In this document: piece after piece, positions 43,010 to 51,324 of the stretch | Position numbering within the stretch: position 1 is the first letter of the stretch | Layout of the letters: the number at the start of each line of letters is the position of its first letter | Assembly: GCF_014596475.1 (NCBI RefSeq) | Contig: NZ_MECJ01000006.1 | Span: 1 to 64,000 of the forward strand | DNA: 64,000 bases | DNA from: Streptomyces sp. CBMA152 | GTDB lineage: Bacteria; Actinomycetota; Actinomycetes; Streptomycetales; Streptomycetaceae | Reading direction: 5' to 3' | Translations under genes and position numbers: made by a program | The notes under the pieces: generated by a model | Told to the model about the DNA's origin: nothing | Seen by the model: only the letters and a program-made list of their open reading frames with translations | Database searches by the model: none

Positions 43010-44029
43010 CTAGGCGGATGCGCTGGTCAGGCCCGCGAGCCGGGCGAGCCGGCGGTACGAGTCGAGCATGGCCGCACGGTCGTACGTACTCGTGGTGACC
43101 AGGTACTCGTCGGCCGCGCTGCGTGCGAGCAGCTTTTCCAGGGCGTCGGCGACCTCGTCCTCGGTGCCGTGGATCTGGCCGCGCAAGGCCTCCTCGAAGA
43201 GCGTCCGCTCGCGGTCGGTCATCGTCACGGTGGCGATGTCCTCGGCGGGGGAGAGCGGCGGGAACGCGCCCCGGGTGCGCGAGTACGCCGTCGACCACGC
43301 CTCGGGCAGCAGGATGCGGTGGGCCTCCTCGGTGGTGGCCGCGACCGCGACCGTGCCGGAGAGCACCACATACGGTCGCTCGCTCCAGGCGGAGGGGCGG
43401 AACGCCTCGCGGTAGTCGTCGATGACCCGCAGCATCGCGTCCTCGCCGCGCACATTGGCGATGACCAGCGGCAGCCCGGCCTCGGCCGCGAGCAGGGCGC
43501 CCTGGCCGGTGGCGAGCACGAACGCCGGGACGCGCAAGCCCTCGGCGGGGCGCGCGTGTACCTGCGGGTGGGCCCTCTGCGTACCGTCGAAGTAGCCCAG
43601 GAGCTCCGTCAGCCGGCCCGGGAACGCGTCGGCGTCGTCCTTGTCGCGGCCCAGCGCCTTGCGGATGCCGTCCGTGAACCCGACCGAGCGGCCCAGGCCC
43701 ATGTCGATCCGCCCGGGGAACAGCGACTCCAGCACGCCGAACTGCTCGGCCACGACGAGCGGTTGATGGTTGGGGAGCATGACCCCGCCCGTGCCGACCC
43801 GGATCGTCGAGGTCGCGGCGGCGACTGCGGCGGCCAGCACGGTCGGGGCGGAGCCCGCGACGCCGGGGACGCTGTGGTGCTCGGAGACCCAGAAGCGGTG
43901 GTAGCCGAGCCGTTCGGCCTCCTGGGCGAAGGCCACGGTGTCCCGCAGGGCCTCGGGGCCGTCGTGTCCCGCGCGGATACGGGAGCGGTCCAGGACGGAG
44001 AAGCGCGTGGTCGCGATCACTGAGCTCAC
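43010..44029 (-). CDS. LLM-class flavin-dependent oxidoreductase
   Basis: 339 aa from GTG (44029); GTG at 44020 is also possible and no strong ribosome-binding site is seen. It has luciferase-like monooxygenase features: FAQEAERLGYHRFWVSEHH, TSTIRVGTGGVMLPNHQPL, FPGRIDMGLGRS and a C-terminal DEYLVTTSTYD. Members use reduced flavin on varied substrates; this one is of the MsnO8-like type. Ends 9 bp from the UvrA-like start, so the two may form one transcript. Confidence 0.88.
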   Translation of the reverse strand: MSSVIATTRFSVLDRSRIRAGHDGPEALRDTVAFAQEAERLGYHRFWVSEHHSVPGVAGSAPTVLAAAVAAATSTIRVGTGGVMLPNHQPLVVAEQFGVLESLFPGRIDMGLGRSVGFTDGIRKALGRDKDDADAFPGRLTELLGYFDGTQRAHPQVHARPAEGLRVPAFVLATGQGALLAAEAGLPLVIANVRGEDAMLRVIDDYREAFRPSAWSERPYVVLSGTVAVAATTEEAHRILLPEAWSTAYSRTRGAFPPLSPAEDIATVTMTDRERTLFEEALRGQIHGTEDEVADALEKLLARSAADEYLVTTSTYDRAAMLDSYRRLARLAGLTSASA

Positions 44030-44077
44030 ACAAGGTTCAACGTCTGTGTGGCGCCAGGATTCCCTAGGGTGGACCAC

Positions 44078-44566
44078 ATGACGCAAAACAGCAGGCCACT
44101 GGCCGTGTTCGACCTGGACGGCACCCTCGCGGACAGCGGGCACCGCCAGCACTTCCTGGAGGGCCCCAAGCGCGACTGGGACGGCTTCTTCGCCGCCGCC
44201 CCCGCCGACCCGCCCCTTGAACAGGGCGTGGCGCTCTGCCTCGCGGCCGCAGAGGAATGCGAGGTCGTCTATCTCACCGGCAGGCCGGAGCGCTGCCGCG
44301 CGGACACCCGGACCTGGCTCGCCGAACAGGGGCTGCCCGAGGGCGCGATCCACATGCGCCCCAACGCCGACCGCAGGCCCGCCCGCACCACCAAACTGGA
44401 GACCCTGCGCGGCCTCGGCCGCACCCGTGAGGTCCGCATGCTGGTGGACGACGACGAGCTGGTCTGCGACGCCGCCGAACGGGCGGGCTTCCGGGTCGTA
44501 CGGGCGCGCTGGGCCACCGCGTCCGAGGCGCTGAAGGACGCGCAGGAGCGGGAGGGGCGGACCTGA
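44078..44566 (+). CDS. HAD-superfamily phosphatase (polynucleotide kinase 3'-phosphatase-like)
   Basis: 162 aa from ATG. HAD motif I VFDLDGTLADS near residue 10, motif II in VVYLTGRPERC and motif III/IV DDDELVCDAAER. The arrangement DxDGT plus TGRPE resembles the phosphatase domain of T4 polynucleotide kinase-type proteins, but no kinase domain is present. Substrate unknown. It starts 49 bp from the divergent oxidoreductase gene. Confidence 0.78.
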   Translation: MTQNSRPLAVFDLDGTLADSGHRQHFLEGPKRDWDGFFAAAPADPPLEQGVALCLAAAEECEVVYLTGRPERCRADTRTWLAEQGLPEGAIHMRPNADRRPARTTKLETLRGLGRTREVRMLVDDDELVCDAAERAGFRVVRARWATASEALKDAQEREGRT

Positions 44567-44593
44567 GCCTTGCTCGGCCCGAAGGCCGGGTCG

Positions 44594-44815
44594 TCAGACC
44601 GCCTGGTTGTCGTCCAGCCTGAAGCCGACCTTCAGACCCACCTGGTAGTGCTCGATCCGCCCGTTGGCGATCTGGCCGCGCACCTGCACGACCTCGAACC
44701 AGTCGAGGTTGTGCAGCGTCTGCGCCGCGCGGGCGACGCCGTTGCGGATGGCCTGGTCGACGCCCTCGGGGGAGGTGCCGACGATCTCGGTCACGCGGTA
44801 CGTGTGGTTGGACAT
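44594..44815 (-). CDS. Dodecin family flavin-binding protein
   Basis: 73 aa, ATG with GAGGAG upstream. Complete dodecin: YRVTEIVGTSPEGVDQAI near the N-terminus, AAQTLHNLDWFEVVQVRG and a beta strand with GRIEHYQVGLKVGF. Dodecins assemble as dodecamers that store or buffer flavins. The Trp in NLDWFE is the one that stacks against flavin in this family. Divergent from the sugar-binding lipoprotein gene. Confidence 0.93.
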   Translation of the reverse strand: MSNHTYRVTEIVGTSPEGVDQAIRNGVARAAQTLHNLDWFEVVQVRGQIANGRIEHYQVGLKVGFRLDDNQAV

Positions 44816-44945
44816 GGAGGTGCACTCCTCTTCGTCGCGTCCCTCCACCGTGCCCCACCTCGGCGCGCTTCGCGAGGCGTCGGGTGCGTACGGGATCGCT
44901 CGGCCGGCCGCCGCGTCGGTTCCGTGACGGGGCTTGACCGGACCA

Positions 44946-44959
44946 TTGGTACAGACCAA
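44946..44959 (+). promoter_or_regulatory. DasR-like operator upstream of orphan sugar-binding lipoprotein
   Basis: TTGGTACAGACCAA is a near-perfect palindrome close to the dre core TGGTCTAGACCA (two central mismatches). It is 85 bp upstream of the lipoprotein start and 131 bp from the dodecin start. Confidence 0.65.
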
Positions 44960-45043
44960 AATCGGCCGCACCCGAACTAGCCGTCTGCGCTTCCCCCACG
45001 TCGGGTCATGACTGCCCGTGCCATGACGCAGAAGGTGACCGCC

Positions 45044-46297
45044 GTGAAGAACCGCTTCCTCCATGCCCCCGTCGTGCTCGTCACGGCCCTCGCGCTCGGC
45101 GGCTGCGGGGCGCTGCCGGGCACGGGCGGGGACGGCGCGACCACCGTCACCGTATGGATGATGAAGGACAGCGCCTCCGACGACTTCGTCCAGCGGTTCA
45201 CCCGCGACTTCGAGAAGGCGCACCCCTCGGTCCGGCTGGACGTGAAGATCCAGGAGTGGACCGGCATCGGCCACAAGGTGGGCGCCGCGCTCACGTCGGG
45301 CGAGGCGCCCGACGTCATCGAGGTCGGCAACACCCAGGTCCCGCAGTACGCGGCGAGCGGCGGACTGCTCGACCTCACCCTTCAGTCCCTGCGCGACTGG
45401 GGCAGCAAGGACTGGCTGCCCGGCCTCGCCCAGCCGGGCAACGTCGACGGGGTGCAGTACGGCATCCCGTGGTACGCCGCGAACCGCGTGGTCATCTACA
45501 ACAAGGACCTCTTCGGCGCGGCCGGAATCACCAAGCCGCCGACCACCCGCGCCGAGTGGCTGACGGACACCGCGAAGCTCAACTCCGGTGGTACGCAAGG
45601 TATTTACCTCGCCGGGCAGGACTGGTACACGCTCTCCGGGTTCGTGTGGGACGAGGGCGGCGAGCTCGCCCAGCAGAGCGCGGGCGACTGGACGGGCACC
45701 CTCGCCACGCCCGCCGCCCTGCGCGGCATGACGTTCTACAAGCAGCTCCAGGCGCTCGGGAACGGGCCGAAGAACGCCGACGAGGCGACGCCCCCGCAGG
45801 CCGAGGTCTTCGCCAAGGGCAAGGTCGCCCAGATCATCGCCGTCCCCGGCACCGCCAAGGCCATCCAGAAGGCCGCCCCCGCGCTCGCCGACAAGCTCGG
45901 CTACTTCCCCGTACCGGGCAAGGCCGCGGCCAAGCCGGGCGCGGTCTTCACCGGCGGCTCGGACCTCATCGTGCCCAAGCGCTCCGGGCACCGCACCGAG
46001 GCCGTGGAGGTGATCAAGGAGCTGGTGAGCGCGAAGTGGCAGCAGGATCTCGCCGCGACCATGAGCTATGTGCCGAACAAGCCCGCCCTCGCGGCCGCCG
46101 TCGAGGGCCAGGAGGGCACGGCCGCGATGGCCCGGGGCGCGGCCCAGGGCAGAGCCACGCCCAACTCGCCGCAGTGGGCCGCCGTCGAGGCCGACAACCC
46201 GATCAAGCCGTACATGACCGCCGTCCTCACGGGCAGCGACCCGAAGACGGCGGCCAGGACGGCCTCCTCGCGGATTACCGCGCTGCTGTACCCGTGA
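45044..46297 (+). CDS. ABC transporter sugar-binding lipoprotein (orphan)
   Basis: 417 aa from GTG (GAAGGTGA upstream); earlier in-frame ATGs at 45008 and 45023 are possible. Lipobox ALGGC gives lipidated Cys21. Family 1 solute-binding features: VTVWMMKDSASDDF, FEKAHPSVRLDVKIQEW, APDVIEVGNTQVPQYA, YGIPWYAANRVVIYNKD. It resembles DasA/NgcE-like chitooligosaccharide or N-acetylglucosamine binders, and a DasR-like site lies upstream, but no permease or ATPase genes are adjacent. MsiK-type shared ATPases elsewhere could complete it. Confidence 0.86.
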   Translation: MKNRFLHAPVVLVTALALGGCGALPGTGGDGATTVTVWMMKDSASDDFVQRFTRDFEKAHPSVRLDVKIQEWTGIGHKVGAALTSGEAPDVIEVGNTQVPQYAASGGLLDLTLQSLRDWGSKDWLPGLAQPGNVDGVQYGIPWYAANRVVIYNKDLFGAAGITKPPTTRAEWLTDTAKLNSGGTQGIYLAGQDWYTLSGFVWDEGGELAQQSAGDWTGTLATPAALRGMTFYKQLQALGNGPKNADEATPPQAEVFAKGKVAQIIAVPGTAKAIQKAAPALADKLGYFPVPGKAAAKPGAVFTGGSDLIVPKRSGHRTEAVEVIKELVSAKWQQDLAATMSYVPNKPALAAAVEGQEGTAAMARGAAQGRATPNSPQWAAVEADNPIKPYMTAVLTGSDPKTAARTASSRITALLYP

Positions 46298-46304
46298 CGG
46301 AGTC

Positions 46305-46497
46305 CTAGGGCCTGTCCGGTGGATCTTGCCTGGGACGCGTGGGTCTGGCACGCACATCTGCGGCGTTGTCGTCGGTTGCCGACGCTCCGCGTCGCCGCCC
46401 TCCTCCGCCTTGCAGCTGCACGCACCAGACCCCCGCTCACCAGCACCGAAAGGGCATCCGGGACCGCAGGCGGCCAGATCCACCGGACAGGCCCTAG
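46305..46497. mobile_element. 193-bp MITE-like element with 22-bp perfect terminal inverted repeats
   Basis: Left end CTAGGGCCTGTCCGGTGG (46305, continuing ATCT) is matched exactly by its reverse complement at the right end (46476-46497); after one mismatch the GCC continues. Inner arms also pair (GGGTCTGG near 46340 with CCAGACCC near 46430), so the whole can fold as a long hairpin. No coding capacity. Its right CTAG supplies the egtD stop codon. The end sequence is of a type seen repeatedly in Streptomyces genomes. Confidence 0.8.
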
Positions 46498-47468
46498 CCT
46501 CCGAGGACCGCCAGCGACAGCGCGAACCGGCCGGCGGCGTCCGTCCACCAGCGCGTGGCCGTCAGCCCGGCGGCCGCGAGCTCGGCCCGTACCCCCTCGC
46601 GGCGGAACTTCGCCGAGATCTCGGTACGCATCTCCTCGCCCTCCTCGAAGCGTACGACGAGGTCCAACTCGGGGATCTTCACGGTGAGTTCGGTACGCGC
46701 CCGCAGCCGCATCTCGATCCACTCGTGTGCGGTGTCCCAGCGCGCCACATGGGTGAAGTCGTCGAGGTCGAAGTCGGCGCCGAGCTCGCGGTCGATGACG
46801 GCGAGCACGTTCTTGTTGAACTCGGCCGTCACCCCGCTGGCGTCGTCGTACGCGCGGACCAGGACCGACTCCTCCTTCACCAGGTCCGTGCCGAGCAGGA
46901 AGCTGTCGCCCGGCTCCATCATCGCGGCGACCGAGGACAGGAACTCCGCGCGCTCGGCGAGCAGCAGATTGCCGATCGTGCCGCCGAGGAAGACGACCAG
47001 ACGCGGCCCGGGAGTGGACGGCAGGTCCAGCGCCCGCGTGAAGTCGGCGATCAGCGCGTGCACTTCGAGCTTCGGGCGCTCCTCGATGAGCGCCTTCGCC
47101 GCCCCTGTCAGCGCGCTCTCGCTGACGTCCACGGGGATGTACGTGAGCGGGTCCGGCAGCGCGTCGAGCAGCAGCCGGGTCTTCTCGGAGGAGCCCGAAC
47201 CCAGCTCCACCAGGGTGCGGGCACCGGACGCGGCCGCGATCTCCACGGCCCGCTCGGCGAGGATCTCCCGCTCGGCGCGGGTCGGGTAGTACTCGTCGAG
47301 CCGGGTGATCTCCTCGAAGAGCTCGCTGCCCCGCGCGTCGTAGAACCACTTGGGCGGCAGGGTCTTGGGCGTACTGGTCAGCCCGTGCAGCACGTCGGCG
47401 CGCAGCGCCGCCCCGGTGGCGTCCTCGGGCAGGGTGCGGGTCAGCTGGAACGGGTGGAACTCGTGCAC
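46494..47468 (-). CDS. egtD: L-histidine N-alpha-methyltransferase (ergothioneine biosynthesis)
   Basis: 324 aa from GTG (AAGGAG 8 nt upstream). It trimethylates histidine to hercynine. Family features: [20 protein letters not shown], the SAM motif [28 protein letters not shown], the substrate region [20 protein letters not shown]. Its first 28 nt overlap the end of egtC. The TAG stop lies in the terminal repeat of the MITE-like element, so the extreme C-terminus (SLAVLGG) may have been set by the insertion. Last gene of the operon. Confidence 0.95.
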   Translation of the reverse strand: MHEFHPFQLTRTLPEDATGAALRADVLHGLTSTPKTLPPKWFYDARGSELFEEITRLDEYYPTRAEREILAERAVEIAAASGARTLVELGSGSSEKTRLLLDALPDPLTYIPVDVSESALTGAAKALIEERPKLEVHALIADFTRALDLPSTPGPRLVVFLGGTIGNLLLAERAEFLSSVAAMMEPGDSFLLGTDLVKEESVLVRAYDDASGVTAEFNKNVLAVIDRELGADFDLDDFTHVARWDTAHEWIEMRLRARTELTVKIPELDLVVRFEEGEEMRTEISAKFRREGVRAELAAAGLTATRWWTDAAGRFALSLAVLGG

Positions 47469-48220
47469 GAGGAAGGCTCCTTGAGGGGGGTCAGCAGAAC
47501 ATCGGAACGGGTCGCGGCCAGCAAGGTGCGGTCGGGGACCTCGTGCCAGTGCGGATCGTCGTCGTAGGGCTCGGAGGCGACCACCGTGCGGCGGCCCGGC
47601 TCGGGGAGGTACCACAGGGTGTCGCCCCAGGCCGTCGCCGTGATCGTCTCGCCGTCCGTGAGCAGCAGGTTCAGCCGGGAGCCGGGCGCGGCCGCGTCGA
47701 CCTCGGCGACCGTGTCGGCGAGCGCCTGGCCCATCTCGTCACCCGCCCGCAGCCGGTGCAGCACCAGCGCCCACACCAGCGCGGAGTCGCAGCGGGCCTC
47801 CAGGCTCAGCAGCTCCTCGGCGGGCAGCGCGGCGGCCAGCGGGGCCACAGAGCGGGGCCAGCCCTTGACCGCGCCGTTGTGGCTGAAGAGCCAGGGGCCG
47901 GAGGCGAAGGGCGCTGCCGCCGCCTCGCCGTCCGCGCCCGGCTCGGTGGCGTCCCGTACCGCCGCGAGCAGCGCGCCGGTGCGCACCACCCGGGCCAGGT
48001 CCGTGAACGAGGGGTCGGCCCAGATGGGCCCGGAGCGGCGGTAGCGGCCCGGCACCGGGTCGCCCTCCGCGTACCAGCCGACGCCGAAACCGTCGGCGTT
48101 GACCGTCCCGTACCGCTGCCGGCGCGGCGCCCAGGACTGCCGGTACAGGCCGTGCGGCGGGCTCACCAGGAGCTCGCCGAGCGCCAACGGCGGTCCGGCG
48201 TAGGCGATATGACGGCACAT
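47441..48220 (-). CDS. egtC: Gamma-glutamyl-hercynylcysteine sulfoxide hydrolase (class II amidotransferase)
   Basis: 259 aa. It begins MCRHIAYAG, so Cys2 is the N-terminal nucleophile of class II glutamine amidotransferases. Other features: [40 protein letters not shown]. It removes the gamma-glutamyl group from the egtB product. Start overlaps the egtB stop (TGATG) and its 3' end runs into egtD. The last few residues (CTSSTRSS) are read from the egtD start region and probably not conserved. Confidence 0.95.
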   Translation of the reverse strand: MCRHIAYAGPPLALGELLVSPPHGLYRQSWAPRRQRYGTVNADGFGVGWYAEGDPVPGRYRRSGPIWADPSFTDLARVVRTGALLAAVRDATEPGADGEAAAAPFASGPWLFSHNGAVKGWPRSVAPLAAALPAEELLSLEARCDSALVWALVLHRLRAGDEMGQALADTVAEVDAAAPGSRLNLLLTDGETITATAWGDTLWYLPEPGRRTVVASEPYDDDPHWHEVPDRTLLAATRSDVLLTPLKEPSSCTSSTRSS

Positions 48221-49551
48221 CAGGCATCCCTCGCGGTCCGGAACCCGGCGAAGATCTGGCGGCGCACCGGAAGGTCCCAGTTGCGGAAGGTGCCCCGGCA
48301 CGCCACCTGGTCCACCGCGAACGAACCGCCGCGCAGCACCTTGTGGTCGGGCCCGAAGAACACCTCCGAGTACTCGCGGTAGGGGAAGGCGACGAAGCCG
48401 GGGTACGGCATGAAGTCGCTCGACGTCCACTCCCACACATCGCCGATCAACTGCCGTACGCCCAGCGGCGACTCGCCCGCCGGATACGCCCCGGCGGGGG
48501 CCGGGCGCAGATGGCGTTGGCCGAGGTTGGCGTGCTCGGTGGTGGGGTCGGCGTCGCCCCATGGATAGCGCCGGGAGCGGCCGGTGGCGGGGTCGTGCCG
48601 GGCCGCCTTCTCCCACTCCTCCTCGGTGGGCAGCCGCCGCCCCGCCCAGCGGGCGTAGGCGTCCGCCTCGTACCAGCTGACATGGAGCACCGGCTCGTCC
48701 AGCGGTACGGGCTCGGTCACCCCGAACCGCTTGCGCAGCCACTGCCCGCCCTCGCGGCGCCAGAACAGCGGCGCGGTGAGTTCGTGCTGGCGCACCATGG
48801 CCCAGCCCTTGGGGGCCCACCAGCGCTCGTCGGTGTAGCCGCCGTCCTCGATGAAGCGCAGATACGCGCCGCACGTCACCGGGGTGGTGTCCAGGTGGAA
48901 GGCGGGCACGATGCGGTGGTGCGCGGGCCGCTCGTTGTCCAGCGCCCAGGGCTCGGCGGAGGTGCCCATGGTGAACGGGCCGCCGGGGACCAGGACTTCG
49001 GCGGGCAGACCGGTGACGGAGCCGTGCGGCGGCTCGGGTGCGGCGAGTGCGGCCGGGCCCTTGCGGAGCTGATGGGTGATCAGCATCGTCTCGTCGTGCT
49101 GCTGTTCATGCTGGGCGATCATCCCGAAGGCGAAACCCGCGTCGACCAGACGCGGACCGCCCTCCAGCGGGGTGGACTCCAGGACGTCGAGCGCCCGGCC
49201 GCGCACATCGGCGGCGTACCGGCGCGCCTCGGTGGGGGAGAGCAGTGGCAGCGAGGTCCGGGTGGCGCGCGGGTGCTCGAAGGCGTCGTACAGCGAGTCG
49301 ATCTCCGGGCGTATCGCCTCGCGCCCGGCGACGGCCCGCAGCAGCCACTGCTCCTCCTGGTTGCCGATGTGCGCGAGGTCCCAGACCAGCGGGGACATCA
49401 GTGGCGAGTGCTGGGCGGTGAGGTCGTGGTCGTCGACGCAGGAGGTGAGTGTGGCGGTACGCGCCCGGGCGGCCGTGAGGGCCGTCAGGGCGCGCTTCCG
49501 GAGCGCTTCCGGATCGGTCAGGTCCGCTCCGGTCGGTTCGGGGGCGGTCAT
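48220..49551 (-). CDS. egtB: Hercynine oxygenase (sulfoxide synthase)
   Basis: 443 aa. N-terminal DinB-like domain (~10-170) with the iron-binding H-x3-H-x-E (AQHEQQHDE) and LVWDLAHIGNQEEQ; C-terminal FGE-sulfatase domain (~210-443) with GGPFTMGTS, PVTCGAYLRFIE, RLPTEEEWEKAAR, VLRGGSF. It oxidatively couples gamma-glutamylcysteine to hercynine at the C2 position. The ATG overlaps the egtA stop (ATGA). Confidence 0.96.
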   Translation of the reverse strand: MTAPEPTGADLTDPEALRKRALTALTAARARTATLTSCVDDHDLTAQHSPLMSPLVWDLAHIGNQEEQWLLRAVAGREAIRPEIDSLYDAFEHPRATRTSLPLLSPTEARRYAADVRGRALDVLESTPLEGGPRLVDAGFAFGMIAQHEQQHDETMLITHQLRKGPAALAAPEPPHGSVTGLPAEVLVPGGPFTMGTSAEPWALDNERPAHHRIVPAFHLDTTPVTCGAYLRFIEDGGYTDERWWAPKGWAMVRQHELTAPLFWRREGGQWLRKRFGVTEPVPLDEPVLHVSWYEADAYARWAGRRLPTEEEWEKAARHDPATGRSRRYPWGDADPTTEHANLGQRHLRPAPAGAYPAGESPLGVRQLIGDVWEWTSSDFMPYPGFVAFPYREYSEVFFGPDHKVLRGGSFAVDQVACRGTFRNWDLPVRRQIFAGFRTARDA

Positions 49552-50819
49552 GAGTGGTCGTCCTTCCCAGGGGCGGGCGCGGCACCAGGGGCGAGCGCGG
49601 CGAAGTCGTCCGCGGGACTGAGGCCCCGTGCGACATAGCGGTCCATGAAGGCGGCGACGGCGTGGCGGACCTCGGCGGTGGCGCCGAGCCGGGGCAGCGC
49701 TTCGAGCGCGGCCGCGAAGCAGATCTGCGCGGCTTCCTGAAGTTCGGCGTCGGCGAGGCCCGCTCGGGCCGCGTCGGCCCAGAGCGGATTGCGCGGCGCG
49801 GGCAGCGAACCGGCCCGCTCCGCAAGGGACTTGACGGTGCGGTAGGCGGTCTCGGCGGCCGCCGGATCGTCGAAGAGCGCGGTCGTCACGGCGAGCGGCA
49901 CGATCCAGCCGTCCTCGCCCGGCTGCGCGTCGATCATGCGCAGCTCCAGGTGCCCGCGCGGCCGGACCGGCGGAAACAGCGTGGTCATGTGGTAGTCGAG
50001 GTCCTCGCGGGTGGGTCTGCGCGGGACGCCCGTACGCAGCCACTCACGGAAGGTGAGCCCGTCCGGCGCGGTCCACGGGCCCTCGTCGGTGCGCAGGCAC
50101 ATCACCGGCGCGTCCAGCACCTGCGCGGCCCAGGCAGCGCGGGGCTCGGCGTCCAGCGGCGGCGCGAGCGCGCGCACGGGATCGATCTCCGTCCACACCT
50201 CCTGCCGGGAGGACCGCAGGCCGGTGGGTCTGCCTTCCCTGTAAGGGGAGTTGGCGAACGCGGCCACCAGGACCGCGCCGAGGAGATGCGCCAGCCGCCA
50301 GCGGCGCCCGTACCCGAGCGGCCCCGGCTCCTCGTGGCCGGCGTCCAGACACACCTGGACCGAGGCCGAGGAGCACATCATGGCGCGCCCGGCCGGTCCC
50401 GTCCGGTCGAAGTGGGCTTCCATGGTGTCGTACCGGCGATCGTGCAGAAACCTGCGCGGCGGCTGCCACGGCTCCTGGCCGAGTCCGGTGAGTGTGAGGT
50501 CCTTGGCGCGCAGCGCGCTCCGGACGGCCGTCAGATCGGCCGATACGGAGTCGACGCACTCCATGAGGTTCGCGGCGGGCAGCGAGCTGAGCTCCAGCTG
50601 GCCGCCGGGTTCGACGGTGAGTGCCGACCGCAGGGGCAGTGCCCTCAACGAGTCGTAGGCGTCGGCGAGTCGGTGGTGCGGGACGGGGGTCCGGGGGTCG
50701 TGCAGATCGTGGACGAGCCACTCCACTTCCACCCCTACGTAACGGGGCGGGCCCGTCTTGAAACAGATACATCGAAGCAGATCGTCCGCTTCCGTTTCGG
50801 TGAATTGCCTTGTCAGCAT
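49548..50819 (-). CDS. egtA: Glutamate--cysteine ligase of ergothioneine biosynthesis
   Basis: 423 aa from ATG of MLTRQFTETEAD; 48 upstream in-frame residues look like untranslated sequence. GCS2-type features: RYVGVEVEWLVHD, TVEPGGQLELSS, MMCSSASVQVCLD, GHLELRMIDAQPG. It makes gamma-glutamylcysteine, the substrate of EgtB. First gene of the egtABCD operon on the minus strand. egtE (PLP lyase) is not in this window and must be elsewhere or replaced. Confidence 0.95.
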   Translation of the reverse strand: MLTRQFTETEADDLLRCICFKTGPPRYVGVEVEWLVHDLHDPRTPVPHHRLADAYDSLRALPLRSALTVEPGGQLELSSLPAANLMECVDSVSADLTAVRSALRAKDLTLTGLGQEPWQPPRRFLHDRRYDTMEAHFDRTGPAGRAMMCSSASVQVCLDAGHEEPGPLGYGRRWRLAHLLGAVLVAAFANSPYREGRPTGLRSSRQEVWTEIDPVRALAPPLDAEPRAAWAAQVLDAPVMCLRTDEGPWTAPDGLTFREWLRTGVPRRPTREDLDYHMTTLFPPVRPRGHLELRMIDAQPGEDGWIVPLAVTTALFDDPAAAETAYRTVKSLAERAGSLPAPRNPLWADAARAGLADAELQEAAQICFAAALEALPRLGATAEVRHAVAAFMDRYVARGLSPADDFAALAPGAAPAPGKDDHS

Positions 50820-51155
50820 GGTCGCTTCCCCAACTCCGGGGCTCTTTCGGTGCACTGTCCCACCTAAGCCACTGCCGTCGTCTCGCACAAGAGTGCCCAT
50901 CCGGACGGAAAGTATGTTGCGGGAGTGTTGTCCCGGCGTCAACGATGCTAGATATGAGTGCACTACTGCGCGACCTCGCGCGCCACACCCGAGACCGACA
51001 ACACCAGCGTATGCGCGGTGAGCGGCTGCGGCAGCCTGGAGGGTCGAACGGGTGATCGATTCATGATTACTGGTCGGTAGGGCGGGCGAGTGGAAACCCC
51101 CGCCCGGGAACGGGGTTCCGGGCGAGGGTGTCGGTTCGGCGTCGCGCGGAACGCG
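50820..51155. other. 336-bp region between egtA and the glucosaminidase 3' remnant
   Basis: It must carry the egtA promoter and the terminator at 51097-51127. GC-poor stretches near 50880-50960 suit a promoter. A small plus-strand ORF (50946-51055) lacks a ribosome-binding site and is not annotated. Nothing else is seen. Confidence 0.6.
51097..51127 (-). terminator. Terminator after the glucosaminidase/remnant
   Basis: CGCCCGGGAAC and GTTCCGGGCG form a ~10-bp stem around GGG (one bulge), with flanking C and G runs. On the minus strand it is followed by GGGGTTTCCAC. Confidence 0.65.
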
Positions 51156-51324
51156 TCAGCTCCAGTTGGCCCACGCCTTGATGGTGTGCGGCTTGCCGCT
51201 CAGCTTGATGCGCAGGTAGTACGCGTTCCCCGGGGTGACGACCCTCGAAGCCGACACGACCTGGCCGGTGCAGTAGCGCCAGTCGGACTCGTTCTCGACG
51301 TGCTTGTCCTTGGTGCGGACGAGT
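51156..51324 (-). pseudogene. 3' remnant of an unidentified gene, without start codon
   Basis: Just past the glucosaminidase stop, a different frame reads ELVRTKDKHVENESDWRYC then TGQVVSASRVVTPGNAYYLR, LSGKPHTIKAWANWS and a stop at 51156. Composition and codon use look like real protein, yet there is no start codon or ribosome-binding site; upstream in that frame is only antisense-like Arg/Pro text. It is probably the C-terminal piece of a secreted protein whose 5' part has been lost. I do not recognise the family. Confidence 0.55.

Noticed and set aside
50946..51055. Small plus-strand ORF starting MSALLRDLARHTRDRQ in the egtA upstream region
   Set aside because: No ribosome-binding site and no recognised family; lies in a likely promoter region. 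Could be real but not supported.
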